DNA from: Pasteurella sp030783905 | Lineage (GTDB): Bacteria > Pseudomonadota > Gammaproteobacteria > Enterobacterales > Pasteurellaceae | Length of the DNA: 64,000 nucleotides | NCBI GenBank assembly: GCA_051122655.1 | Contig: CP182107.1 | Location: 1,364,001-1,428,000, forward strand | Reading direction: 5' to 3' | In this document: positions 18,858-27,094 of the stretch, one piece after another | Layout of the letters: every line of letters starts with the position of its first letter | How positions within the stretch are numbered: the first letter of the stretch is position 1 | The notes under the pieces: generated by a model | Seen by the model: only the letters and a program-made list of their open reading frames with translations | Database searches by the model: none | What the model was told of the DNA's origin: nothing | Translations under genes and position numbers: made by a program

Positions 18858-18887
18858 AAATCAGGCGTTTTATTATACGCCTGATTT
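18858..18887 (-). terminator. Terminator after nrfG
   Basis: AATCAGGCGT and ACGCCTGATT form a perfect 10-bp stem; on the minus strand it is followed by TTGTTTTA. It separates the nrf operon from the flavoprotein gene. Confidence 0.88.
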
Positions 18888-18895
18888 CACGTTAG

Positions 18896-19732
18896 TTAGT
18901 TGGATTGTTGTCTGATTTCTGCCATCTGTATTCGTTGAATCAACAAACGACGTTCGACATTCGGTCGATCGGAGTCTAACATTTTTTGCCAAGTTTGTGC
19001 GGCTTTCTGATAATTTCCTTGCACAAAGGCTTCCGTCGCAATCAAAGACAGACTTGCGCTTTCAACAGGATCGGCACGTAAGGCTTGAGTTAATAATGAC
19101 TCCACCTGTGCTGTCATCGTCTGTCCCGCTTGATAATAATACGCTGTTGCCAACGCACCAAGCACATAAGGTTTATCACCTAATAATTGGCGCGCATTGT
19201 CATAGGCAATTAAAGCATGCTCCACTTCGTGATTATCCAAATAAGCTTGCCCTAGGGCTAGCCAATTTTCAGCATGATTCGGATCTTGACGTAATCTTTG
19301 CTGAATTTGGCTAATTTTGTCTTCCTGTTGCTGCGAAATCGCTTGTTCCATTAATTGCCTTTGTTGTTGCCAAAAGGCCTGTTCACCGGTTTCTACTGCA
19401 GCATAACGTGGCAAGGAAAAATAATACAGGGTTGGGATAATCAACAATAAGGCGATAAGGCACAGATTAAATCTGAGCGAAAAGCGTTCTGTGCCATTCT
19501 CCTGTTGCTGTTCAACGCGTGGTCTATTTTGGAAAAATGTTTCATCTTCTAATAAGCGTTGGCTCAGCTCTACTTCTAACGCTTGTGCTGGCTTCATTGC
19601 CATTTTCTCACGATAAAGTGCGATATTTTGTTGCTGACGATATTGGGTTTGCCACGCTTGCCATCTCGGCAAGGGTAACAATAACAACACGACAATCAAC
19701 CACGCAAAAAACGCTAATCCCCACCACATCAT
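18896..19732 (-). CDS. nrfG: NrfG/CcmI-like TPR heme-lyase subunit
   Basis: A 278-residue inner-membrane protein with the CcmI layout: one N-terminal membrane helix (GLAFFAWLIVVLLLLPL), a cytoplasmic loop, a second helix near residue 95 (LCLIALLLIIPTLYYF), then periplasmic tetratricopeptide repeats (NWLALGQAYLDNHEVEHALIAY). It would hold apocytochrome for the NrfEF heme lyase. It is longer than the short E. coli NrfG. Its start overlaps the nrfF stop as ATGA. Being last in the nrf operon supports a role in maturing NrfA. Confidence 0.88.
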   Translation of the reverse strand: MMWWGLAFFAWLIVVLLLLPLPRWQAWQTQYRQQQNIALYREKMAMKPAQALEVELSQRLLEDETFFQNRPRVEQQQENGTERFSLRFNLCLIALLLIIPTLYYFSLPRYAAVETGEQAFWQQQRQLMEQAISQQQEDKISQIQQRLRQDPNHAENWLALGQAYLDNHEVEHALIAYDNARQLLGDKPYVLGALATAYYYQAGQTMTAQVESLLTQALRADPVESASLSLIATEAFVQGNYQKAAQTWQKMLDSDRPNVERRLLIQRIQMAEIRQQSN

Positions 19733-20214
19733 TTTTCGTTTCCTGTTTTTTCAGCTTGGTTTAATAACTGTTGCAACCTGTCTTGTTGCGTCTGATCCAA
19801 TTTGATGGCAGCGCGACGTTTACTTCGCCCTTTTGTATCACGCCACATTAAGCCAAACGCCAATAACAATAATACAACTGGCGCGCCCCACAAAAATAAG
19901 GTTGTCCATTGAAACGGTGGCTTATACAACACAAAATCACCAAAGCGTGTGGTCATCAGTTCCACAATTTGTTGGTTGGTTTTACCTTCATTGACCATGT
20001 TGTACACTTCGAGACGTAAGTCATAGGCAATCGGTGAGTTAGATTCTACCAAGTTTTGATTTTGGCATTGTGGACAACGCAACGATTTTGCTAATTCAAC
20101 GGCTCGTACCCGTTCTTCAGGCGTGTGAAATGGGTAGGTATCCACCATGTCTGCCTGCGCAAAAAGGCTTATATAAAGGAGAAAAGCGAGTAAAAACCTA
20201 CCGCACTTTTGCAT
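19729..20214 (-). CDS. nrfF: NrfF/CcmH-like thiol oxidoreductase of heme lyase
   Basis: A 161-residue membrane-anchored periplasmic protein. The signal peptide MQKCGRFLLAFLLYISLFAQA argues for the ATG at 20214 rather than a longer frame. The redox motif LRCPQCQNQNL (Cys-x-x-Cys) reduces apocytochrome cysteines before heme attachment, and a C-terminal membrane helix TTLFLWGAPVVLLLLAFGL follows. It overlaps the preceding thioredoxin-like gene by 17 bases and nrfG by four, so the three are translationally linked. Confidence 0.92.
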   Translation of the reverse strand: MQKCGRFLLAFLLYISLFAQADMVDTYPFHTPEERVRAVELAKSLRCPQCQNQNLVESNSPIAYDLRLEVYNMVNEGKTNQQIVELMTTRFGDFVLYKPPFQWTTLFLWGAPVVLLLLAFGLMWRDTKGRSKRRAAIKLDQTQQDRLQQLLNQAEKTGNEK

Positions 20215-20758
20215 GTTCTGCCTCCCATTTTTGCACCTCTGGTAGCAATATCTTTTGCCAAACATCAGAACTTAATGGCCCAACATAGCGATAGCGAATC
20301 ACTCCCAGTTGATCCACTAAATAGGTTTCAGGCGCGCCATCTACACCGAGTTCGAGCGCCAATTTCCCTTTACCATCCTGAATCACTAACTGAAAAGGAT
20401 TGCCCATTTGCGTCAACATCGCTAGGGCATTGTGTGGTTTATCACGGTAATTTAAGCCGACAATCGGTATTGATTTGGATAATTGCAGCAAGAAAGGATG
20501 CTCTTTTTGACAATAGGCACACCAACTGCCCCACACATTGAGCAAAAACACCTGTTTTGGTAAGTCTTGATTGGTTAAGCGGACCTCTGCTTGCAATAAA
20601 TCAGGCTGCGAAAACGTCGGCACGGGTTTCCCGATTAAAGCCGAGGCAATTTTTTTCGGATCTTGTTGTAACCCAATTAACAATAAGATGCACAACGCTA
20701 AAAGCAAAAAAAGCGGTAAAAACACGAAGGCATTATTTTTTTTCGGATTAGCTTGCAT
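20198..20758 (-). CDS. DsbE/CcmG-like thioredoxin of the nrf operon
   Basis: A 186-residue membrane-tethered periplasmic thioredoxin with an N-terminal helix (AFVFLPLFLLLALCILLLIG) and the active site NVWGSWCAYCQKEHPFL. The GAPETYLVD strand with cis-Pro is the CcmG signature. It would pass reductant to the NrfF/CcmH-like CPQCQ motif. The E. coli nrf operon lacks this gene, while some other gammaproteobacteria carry an equivalent. The frame extends to a TTG at 20764, but ATG 20758, two bases after the nrfE stop, looks better. Confidence 0.9.
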   Translation of the reverse strand: MQANPKKNNAFVFLPLFLLLALCILLLIGLQQDPKKIASALIGKPVPTFSQPDLLQAEVRLTNQDLPKQVFLLNVWGSWCAYCQKEHPFLLQLSKSIPIVGLNYRDKPHNALAMLTQMGNPFQLVIQDGKGKLALELGVDGAPETYLVDQLGVIRYRYVGPLSSDVWQKILLPEVQKWEAEHAKVR

Positions 20759-20760
20759 AC

Positions 20761-22710
20761 TCAATCTCTCGTGTGATGACTCATTACGTTACCAATCTCA
20801 GGCGTTGTGCTATCTGGCTTACGACGTAAAGCAAACACCGCCAATAACGCTCCCAAAGCCATTAACAGCCCCCCCAACCACAACCAGCGAACAAACGGCT
20901 TATATTGCAAACGGAAAGTAAATTCGCCTTGCCCTAATTTATCGCCCATTACAATATATAGATCGCCAAACCAACCCCAATCAATGCCGACTTCGCTCAT
21001 GTTCATGGTACGCACATCATAATAACGACGTTCTGGATAAATCTCTGCATAAGGTTGACCTTGCTTGGTCACCACAAAATGGGCTTTTTCACTGGTATAA
21101 TTCGGTCCTAACACATTTTGAAAGCCGCGATAATGAAATTGGTAATCGCCGAGCTGTTGGCTTTGTTGTGGGGCAAGGCGCACACCCATTTCACTGCTGT
21201 AATAACTGCTCATAATTGCCCCAATTGCAGTGACCGCGACACCTAAATGGGCTATCACCATGGCCAACTGTTTGAGTGTCATTTTTCGCCAAGGCGACCA
21301 GAGTGTAGCAAGTAGCAACCAAATCGCCACACTTAATAAGGTGTAGGCAATCAAGTTGAAATAGCGGGCTTCCTGATGATCCACATAATAATCAATTAAC
21401 CCATAGGCTATGACGAGAGCAGGACATAACAATAACAGTCGCTGTACAAAACGGACCGTATTCATCCGTTTCCAATGCAAAGACAATACCACAATCATCG
21501 CAAGCATTGTCATCAGCAAAAGCGGCATGAAAATCATATTAAAATAGGGGGCACCGACAGAAATGGATCCCCATTGCAAGGCCGTAAATACAAGAGGATA
21601 AAAGGTGCCTAAAAAGACACTGAATGTGGCAACTGTTAATAAAATGTTCAGCAATAGAAAGGCATTTTCTTTTGAAACCAAACGAAAACGCACTACACGT
21701 TGTGGCAAGTTAACGTTTAATGCAAATAAGGTTAACGCCCCTACTGTTAATAAGAAAAATAATAGTAATAACGCAATGCCACGATCCGCGTCAACGGCAA
21801 AGGCGTGTACGGACGTTAATACGCCAGAACGTACAATAAAGGTTCCTAATAAACTGAACGAAAATGCCAAGAGCGAGAAAAGGATCGTCCAGTAGCTAAA
21901 AATGCCCCGCTGTTCCGTAATAGCTAAACTGTGTAATAACGCCAAGCCTAATAACCAAGGCATTAATGAGGCATTTTCGACAGGATCCCAAAACCACCAA
22001 CCACCCCAACCAAGTTCGTAATACGCCCACCAAGAACCGAGTACTATCCCTAAGGTTAAAAATAACCAAGAAACCAATACCCACGGGCGCATCATGCGTG
22101 CCAAAGCGGCATCTAAATGCCCACTCACTAAAACAGAAATGGTAATAGCAAAATTGACCGCAAAGCCAACATAGCCTAAATACAATAAAGGCGGGTGAAA
22201 GATCAGCCCCACATCTTGTAACATCGGGTTTAAATCACGCCCTTCAAAGGCTTGCGGAAAACTGCGTTCAAAGGGGTTGGATAACAACAAAATAAATAAG
22301 CAAAAACCCAGACAAATAAGCCCCAGCACAGACAAGGCTCTGGCAGAAATAATCGGATCTTTATGTCGGCTTGAAAAGGCAAATAACATCAGCCAAATGG
22401 CCAGCGCAAAAAGCCAAAATAGCATCGATCCTTCATGCCCCCCCCAAGTAGCAGACACTTTAAAGAAAATCGGAAGTTGTGAATTAGAATGCTGTGCCAC
22501 ATACTGCACAGAAAAATCATCGACCGCAAAGGCATAAGCCAAACAGCATAAGGCAATGCTCGTAAAAATACCGAACAAATAACTTAAATTCCAAGCTGTA
22601 CCAACCATATAAGGCTTACGCAACACAATGCCAAGTTGTGGCACCAAGGCGAGTAGCAAGGCACAAAATGTTGCAATCAGTAAGGCAAAAAAACCAAGTT
22701 CGGGAATCAT
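20761..22710 (-). CDS. nrfE: NrfE, CcmF-like heme lyase
   Basis: About 649 residues with many membrane helices. Carries the CcmF-family tryptophan-rich heme-handling motif WWAYYELGWGGWWFWDPVEN and flanking conserved histidine segments (WGGHEGSMLFW, HPPLLYLGYVG). It would ligate heme to the unusual CWSCK site of NrfA together with NrfF and NrfG. The ATG at 22710 is used; a GTG two codons earlier is possible. A hairpin separates it from nrfD. The same module recurs as ccmF at 35.9-37.8 kb, where the tryptophan-rich stretch is nearly identical. Confidence 0.92.
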   Translation of the reverse strand: MIPELGFFALLIATFCALLLALVPQLGIVLRKPYMVGTAWNLSYLFGIFTSIALCCLAYAFAVDDFSVQYVAQHSNSQLPIFFKVSATWGGHEGSMLFWLFALAIWLMLFAFSSRHKDPIISARALSVLGLICLGFCLFILLLSNPFERSFPQAFEGRDLNPMLQDVGLIFHPPLLYLGYVGFAVNFAITISVLVSGHLDAALARMMRPWVLVSWLFLTLGIVLGSWWAYYELGWGGWWFWDPVENASLMPWLLGLALLHSLAITEQRGIFSYWTILFSLLAFSFSLLGTFIVRSGVLTSVHAFAVDADRGIALLLLFFLLTVGALTLFALNVNLPQRVVRFRLVSKENAFLLLNILLTVATFSVFLGTFYPLVFTALQWGSISVGAPYFNMIFMPLLLMTMLAMIVVLSLHWKRMNTVRFVQRLLLLCPALVIAYGLIDYYVDHQEARYFNLIAYTLLSVAIWLLLATLWSPWRKMTLKQLAMVIAHLGVAVTAIGAIMSSYYSSEMGVRLAPQQSQQLGDYQFHYRGFQNVLGPNYTSEKAHFVVTKQGQPYAEIYPERRYYDVRTMNMSEVGIDWGWFGDLYIVMGDKLGQGEFTFRLQYKPFVRWLWLGGLLMALGALLAVFALRRKPDSTTPEIGNVMSHHTRD

Positions 22711-22740
22711 ATTCACTCAACATACTCTAACGGACGAGGT

Positions 22741-22774
22741 ATCAAAAAGGCGAACTCAAGTCCGCCTTTTTGAT
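22741..22774 (-). terminator. Strong hairpin between nrfD and nrfE
   Basis: A 15-base stem (22741-22755 with 22760-22774, one mismatch that can be a G-U pair) closes a 4-base loop. The coding-strand side ends in CCTTTTTGAT. It looks like an intrinsic terminator or attenuator placed inside the nrf gene cluster, between nrfABCD and the heme-lyase genes. Confidence 0.85.
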
Positions 22775-22786
22775 TCAATTCAATCC

Positions 22787-23746
22787 TTATGCAAGGGTCA
22801 TTTGGCCAGCATAAAGGATAAAGAAACGCAAACATAGCACGCCCATTAAGCCTAAGCAAGCGACCAATAGCATAAAGCCTTTGCTGTGTTTGAGCTGCTG
22901 ATTGGCGATGCCGTTGAGCAATAAAGGTAACACTAAGCCAACGCCCACCACACCAATCCAAAACACATTAGCCCAAAAGCCACCTAAAAGTGCGGTTTCA
23001 AAAGCAACCGTTTTTTGTCCTCCTCCTAAATACAAGCCAATAAAGAAGGCGGCAAGTAAGAAGATCTCAATTAACACCACTGGCAACTCGAATTTATGCA
23101 AGAAACCTAATGAGGCAGAATGTGTCTCTTCTTTGGTAAATAACAAGGTACAGAAAATCAATGCGGCAATACCCGATGATGTCCCTGATGCTAAGAATAA
23201 AACAGGTAATACTGGGTTATTTAACATTGGATAACTGATTAAGGCGGATAATAAGAACCCCGTATACGCCCCTAATAAAACAGATAGAAAGATTAAAACA
23301 ATCTCAATTAAACTGGTAAATTTGGTGGCAAAGGTAATTAACTTATTCACAAAGCCGAGCGGTTTGGCATATTTGTCAATTAAGCTGGCGATAAGTTGAT
23401 GGAAAATAATCGCCAACCAGACAAGTAAAAATAGCATATACACTTGGAATAACATCACGCCCATCGACATAATAGATGTCGTGCTGTAATTAAACATTAA
23501 GTACCAGAAAGTCCAAGGTTTGGTTAAGTGAAAAATCAAAATCACTAACCCAATGATAATGCTTAATGGTGCTAACAATGCCGTACAGCGTAGCACATTA
23601 TTTTGTGACGGATCTTCACCCGCTAAGCCCGCGCGTTTCAGTAATACCGCTAACATGGTCGCGCCGGCCGAGATCCCCAATAAAAACAAATAAACGGCAA
23701 TGGTGTGATCCCATACTAAAGACGGGAAATGAAATGGACTGTTCAT
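22787..23746 (-). CDS. nrfD: NrfD, membrane quinol oxidase subunit of nitrite reduction
   Basis: A 319-residue polytopic inner-membrane protein with 8-9 hydrophobic segments, NrfD/PsrC family. It oxidises menaquinol and passes electrons via NrfC to NrfB and NrfA. The N-terminal HTIAVYLFLLGISAGATMLAV and the LTKPWTFWYLMFNYSTTSIMS segment are typical. Its ATG overlaps the nrfC stop (ATGA). It carries an uptake 9-mer at 22988-22996. A hairpin follows the stop. Confidence 0.95.
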   Translation of the reverse strand: MNSPFHFPSLVWDHTIAVYLFLLGISAGATMLAVLLKRAGLAGEDPSQNNVLRCTALLAPLSIIIGLVILIFHLTKPWTFWYLMFNYSTTSIMSMGVMLFQVYMLFLLVWLAIIFHQLIASLIDKYAKPLGFVNKLITFATKFTSLIEIVLIFLSVLLGAYTGFLLSALISYPMLNNPVLPVLFLASGTSSGIAALIFCTLLFTKEETHSASLGFLHKFELPVVLIEIFLLAAFFIGLYLGGGQKTVAFETALLGGFWANVFWIGVVGVGLVLPLLLNGIANQQLKHSKGFMLLVACLGLMGVLCLRFFILYAGQMTLA

Positions 23747-24423
23747 CGTCTTAACTCCCCTCTTTTGGCTGGCACATGATAAAGCTGAGGATCAGTCCCC
23801 AACTCTACTTTTGTACGATACACTTGCTGCTGCTTGAGCTTCTGCGAAATGTCACTGTTTGGATCATTGAGATCACCAAAGGTCAAGGCATTAGTTGGGC
23901 ACGACTCCACACAAGCCGGCAATTTGCCTTTGGCTAAGTTGGTATCACGACAGAAATTACATTTATCCGCTGATTTATACACGGGGTGAATAAATCGCAC
24001 ACGATATGGACAGACGGCAATACAATATTGGCAACCGACACAAAGATCCTTGTTGACATCCACAATGCCCGTTTCTTTATCAACAAAAGATGCCCCTGTT
24101 GGACACACATGCACACAAGGTGCATTATGGCAGTGCTGACAAGAATGGCGGAAAAACTCATATTCTGCATTGGGAAACTCACCGTAAGGCTCACTACGGA
24201 TAATCTCCAAACGCGATACCCCTTCAGGGACTTGGTTTGTTTCACGACACGCCTCCATACAGGCTGTACAGCCAATACAAGCGGTTTCATCGTGTAACAT
24301 CGCATAACGAATCGTTTTTTTGGTTTCGCTAGCGGTTTGTCCCACTGATTTGATTGTTGTTCCCGTCATGAGGATTAATGCTCCCATGCCGGAAACAAAG
24401 TTTCGGCGTGAGCAAGCTGTCAT
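23743..24423 (-). CDS. nrfC: NrfC, four-cluster ferredoxin-type subunit
   Basis: A 226-residue periplasmic iron-sulfur protein with a twin-arginine-like signal (SRRNFVSGMGALILMTG). Four cysteine clusters for [4Fe-4S] centres are visible: CIGCTACMEAC, CQHCHNAPCVHVCPTG, CVGCQYCIAVCPYRVRF and CNFC with CVESCPTNAL. It carries electrons from NrfD to NrfB. It is coupled by ATGA overlaps to nrfB upstream and nrfD downstream. Confidence 0.96.
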   Translation of the reverse strand: MTACSRRNFVSGMGALILMTGTTIKSVGQTASETKKTIRYAMLHDETACIGCTACMEACRETNQVPEGVSRLEIIRSEPYGEFPNAEYEFFRHSCQHCHNAPCVHVCPTGASFVDKETGIVDVNKDLCVGCQYCIAVCPYRVRFIHPVYKSADKCNFCRDTNLAKGKLPACVESCPTNALTFGDLNDPNSDISQKLKQQQVYRTKVELGTDPQLYHVPAKRGELRR

Positions 24424-25067
24424 TTTTTATCCTTTTGTTGCGGGGCATAAATATGCGGTGATTGTAAATTAGCTTGGCGTTTTTGCTGTTCAGCATGACA
24501 ATCCACGCAAAGTTTCACTTGGTCTTTTTTCGCGATGCCTGACATTTTATCTTGTGCGGGGTGTAACGTATGACAACTTGCACAAGGTAATTTCATCGCA
24601 TGTACATCATGTGCCCAGAGTGTTTCGCGTAATTTTTTCGGTTGGTGACACGCAAAGCAAACCTGATTCTGCTCTTCTACGCTAAACATCGGTTTTTCAT
24701 CACTAAAAATATTGCCATGAAAACGCATCACATCTTTCACACCACGACGGTGATCGTCGGAAATGTTGCCATGACAATTAACACAGGTGATCGGTTTACC
24801 GGTGTTCGGATTTTTTTCAGATAAGTGGGAGCCATGGAATTTTCCAAAATGGAATACCCCTCCCGATTGGCTATCATTGCTCTCTAGTTTATGGCATTTC
24901 GCACAATATTGGTTAGGATCACGTTGATGCTCTAATTGTGGCTCATAACTTAATTGACTGACTGCATTGGTTTTTAGATTATCAGCCTGAGCAAAAGAAG
25001 TGACGCTAACGGCCATTACACCAATTGTGATAGCTATTCCTTGTTTAATTAGGGAATGTAAGCGCAT
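24420..25067 (-). CDS. nrfB: NrfB, pentaheme cytochrome c
   Basis: A 215-residue periplasmic multiheme electron carrier. After the signal peptide (LIKQGIAITIGVMAVSVTSFAQA) five CxxCH heme motifs follow: CAKCH, CVNCH, CFACH, CASCH and CVDCH. It hands electrons to NrfA. The ATG at 25067 is chosen over an upstream in-frame codon because GAGGT lies 8 bases before it and it begins the signal peptide. The 86 bases before it contain an uptake 9-mer (25099-25107). Confidence 0.95.
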   Translation of the reverse strand: MRLHSLIKQGIAITIGVMAVSVTSFAQADNLKTNAVSQLSYEPQLEHQRDPNQYCAKCHKLESNDSQSGGVFHFGKFHGSHLSEKNPNTGKPITCVNCHGNISDDHRRGVKDVMRFHGNIFSDEKPMFSVEEQNQVCFACHQPKKLRETLWAHDVHAMKLPCASCHTLHPAQDKMSGIAKKDQVKLCVDCHAEQQKRQANLQSPHIYAPQQKDKK

Positions 25068-25153
25068 GTTGATTACCTCAAAATTTAGTAGTAAACGCAC
25101 CGCACTTATGCGTAATGTCGCTCAAAGTGCGGCCATTTTGACAAAGTATTTGT

Positions 25154-26614
25154 TTATTTCTCCGCTGGCAGTAAGCCTTTTGTACGGGCTTCTTTATCCC
25201 ATTGAGGAACAACAGTTTTGAGGAATTCGGCTTTTTCCTTACGCGCTTTCTCAATATCCACGCCGGTTGCTTTCCAAGCATTCTCCGCCGTTGAAATATC
25301 TGGCAATGTCACTGGATCGGTCATCCCATGTTTTGCTAACACACGTACCAATTTCGTTCTAGCATCTGAGGCTTTATCTAAACCTGTGCCAATCACTTTC
25401 AGTAAGACATCAGGTGCATGAATATGCCCACCATGTCCTGCTGCCGCGTAATCCCAACGCCATTGGGCATGACGGATATCTTGTAATGCCTCTTTCATTT
25501 CTTCTTTGCTTGCACCAGCTTCCCAAGCGGCTTTGGCTTCAAAATGCGCTACTACAAGTTGATCTTCAAGGCGTAACATCACCTCTTTAATTTCCGTTTT
25601 ACGCGATTTCACCATCGCTTGTAATTTTTCTTTGCTTTGGTCATGGCAGTTTGCACAAGTATGCTCAAAGGCATTGAATGGATTACCAATTTTATGATCA
25701 GTATAGACTTTGCCGTCTGCACCCTGTACTTTTGGCATATGACAGTCAATACAAGTCACCCCATTTTTACCGTGCACACCCAACATCCAAGTTTCATAAT
25801 CAGGGTGCTGGGCTTTTAACATTGGTGCTTTGGAAACGGCATGTGTCCAGTCCACAAAACCAATATCATCATAATATTTTTCCATGGCATCGACTGTCAC
25901 GCCGTTATCCCACGGGAAGGTCACCTGTTTCAAATCGCCTGCGAAATAGTATTCCACATGGCAATTGGCACAAAGTGCTGCGCGTTGATCTGTTCTGTCT
26001 GAGGTGTCGAATTTATGGTCAATTTTTTCCAATGCACGCAAGACATAAGGACGGGCAATACGCAATGCGGGCTTCCCTTCGGCAAACTCTTTTGAGGTGG
26101 TGTCATGACAATCTGCGCAACCGATCGGATTCACGACTTCTGAACCGCCACTTGCCCAGGTTGCACCAAAGTAGCCAGCCTCACCGCGTTCTGCAATTAA
26201 ACGAGGCACATCAGGGCTTTTACAAGACCAACATGCCATTGGCATAGGACCTGATTCTGGTGTCATAGGCGCGGCAGTACGCAAAATCTCTCTGACATCC
26301 GTTACTGCATAAAAATGCCCACGCGGTTTTTTATAATCTTTCGCAAAAGCATAGCCCGCCCATAATACAACCACACGTGGATCTTCATAGTTCACTGAAT
26401 CCAAATCCGTTGATTTTGCCGTATCTGCCCAAGTTTGATATTGTTTTGGATATTGGTCTTTAAACAGATCGTTGCGAGATTCAATTTTTAAATTTGGATT
26501 TGCTGGTTCAACCGGTTGTTCAATCGGTTTATATTCTGCTAGAACTGGCAATGTGACTGAGAGTCCCCAGACCATTGTCGTCACAGCGAATAAATGTCTT
26601 TTCAATGTGTTCAC
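25154..26614 (-). CDS. nrfA: NrfA, pentaheme cytochrome c nitrite reductase
   Basis: The periplasmic catalytic subunit, reducing nitrite to ammonia with six electrons during anaerobic respiration. After a signal peptide ending near VLAEY the active-site heme motif is CWSCK (near residue 127), and four CxxCH sites follow: CADCH, CANCH, CIDCH and CANCH. That is the classic NrfA arrangement. The GTG at 26614 is favoured because GGGGTG lies about 7 bases upstream; an ATG at 26632 (492 residues) has no ribosome site. It heads the operon nrfABCD. Confidence 0.96.
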   Translation of the reverse strand: MNTLKRHLFAVTTMVWGLSVTLPVLAEYKPIEQPVEPANPNLKIESRNDLFKDQYPKQYQTWADTAKSTDLDSVNYEDPRVVVLWAGYAFAKDYKKPRGHFYAVTDVREILRTAAPMTPESGPMPMACWSCKSPDVPRLIAERGEAGYFGATWASGGSEVVNPIGCADCHDTTSKEFAEGKPALRIARPYVLRALEKIDHKFDTSDRTDQRAALCANCHVEYYFAGDLKQVTFPWDNGVTVDAMEKYYDDIGFVDWTHAVSKAPMLKAQHPDYETWMLGVHGKNGVTCIDCHMPKVQGADGKVYTDHKIGNPFNAFEHTCANCHDQSKEKLQAMVKSRKTEIKEVMLRLEDQLVVAHFEAKAAWEAGASKEEMKEALQDIRHAQWRWDYAAAGHGGHIHAPDVLLKVIGTGLDKASDARTKLVRVLAKHGMTDPVTLPDISTAENAWKATGVDIEKARKEKAEFLKTVVPQWDKEARTKGLLPAEK

Positions 26615-26703
26615 GATAATCACCCCATTCATAGATTTAAACGTTAAATCACTTTGCCTATATAAAATGAATAAAAAAATGACCAGACCCGCCCATTATC
26701 CTA

Positions 26704-26722
26704 AATGATAATTTTTATCATT
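26704..26722 (-). promoter_or_regulatory. Fur-like inverted repeat upstream of nrfA
   Basis: Perfect 8-base arms AATGATAA and TTATCATT around TTT. In the best register it matches the 19-base Fur consensus at about 14 positions, clearly weaker than the boxes at 1933 and 3916. It lies about 90 bases upstream of the nrfA start. Confidence 0.45.
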
Positions 26723-26813
26723 AAAAACAACTAACTAGCAGATAAAAAGAGAGTACCTTCATTGCGAAAAATAGCAAATAACCATACCTTTTGCTGAGGT
26801 ATTTCGCACTTTT

Positions 26814-26827
26814 TTGCTTTTGATCAA
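26814..26827 (-). promoter_or_regulatory. Candidate FNR site upstream of nrfA
   Basis: TTGCTTTTGATCAA matches the FNR consensus TTGAT-N4-ATCAA at nine of ten positions. On the minus strand a TATGGT -10-like hexamer (26786-26781) lies downstream at a spacing compatible with class II FNR activation, as expected for anaerobically induced nrf. Confidence 0.5.
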
Positions 26828-27094
26828 AATTTAATGAAGAAACCCGTACGAAAGGAAAATTTGTAGCATACAAAATACCTCTAAATAAGTAGAAAAAGGC
26901 CCCGAACACAATGAAAAAAGGCACTTAAGGCATGATGTTAACGAAAAAAGAAAAACATACCTATTTCGAGTTATTTAGTGACTATGCTACATTAAGAAAG
27001 CGAAAGCTGAGGGGAGGGATGATATAACCAAACGCAATAAAGAATACCGCCCATTAAGGTGATATTCTTTTATTCACGCTCACTCAATGGAGGG

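Larger units (their letters stand above)
26615..27094. other. Long AT-rich intergenic region upstream of nrfA
   Basis: About 480 bases without a credible gene. Going upstream from nrfA it holds an inverted repeat AATGATAA-TTT-TTATCATT (26704-26722) resembling a Fur box, then a candidate FNR site at 26814-26827, and a stretch near 27037-27070 (GAATA...TATTC) that may be a weak terminator for the convergent-side lipoprotein gene. No other structure was seen. Confidence 0.55.

Noticed and set aside
26721..26924. A 67-codon frame rich in aromatic residues
   Set aside because: It overlaps the candidate FNR site, has no ribosome site and looks like chance in AT-rich DNA.
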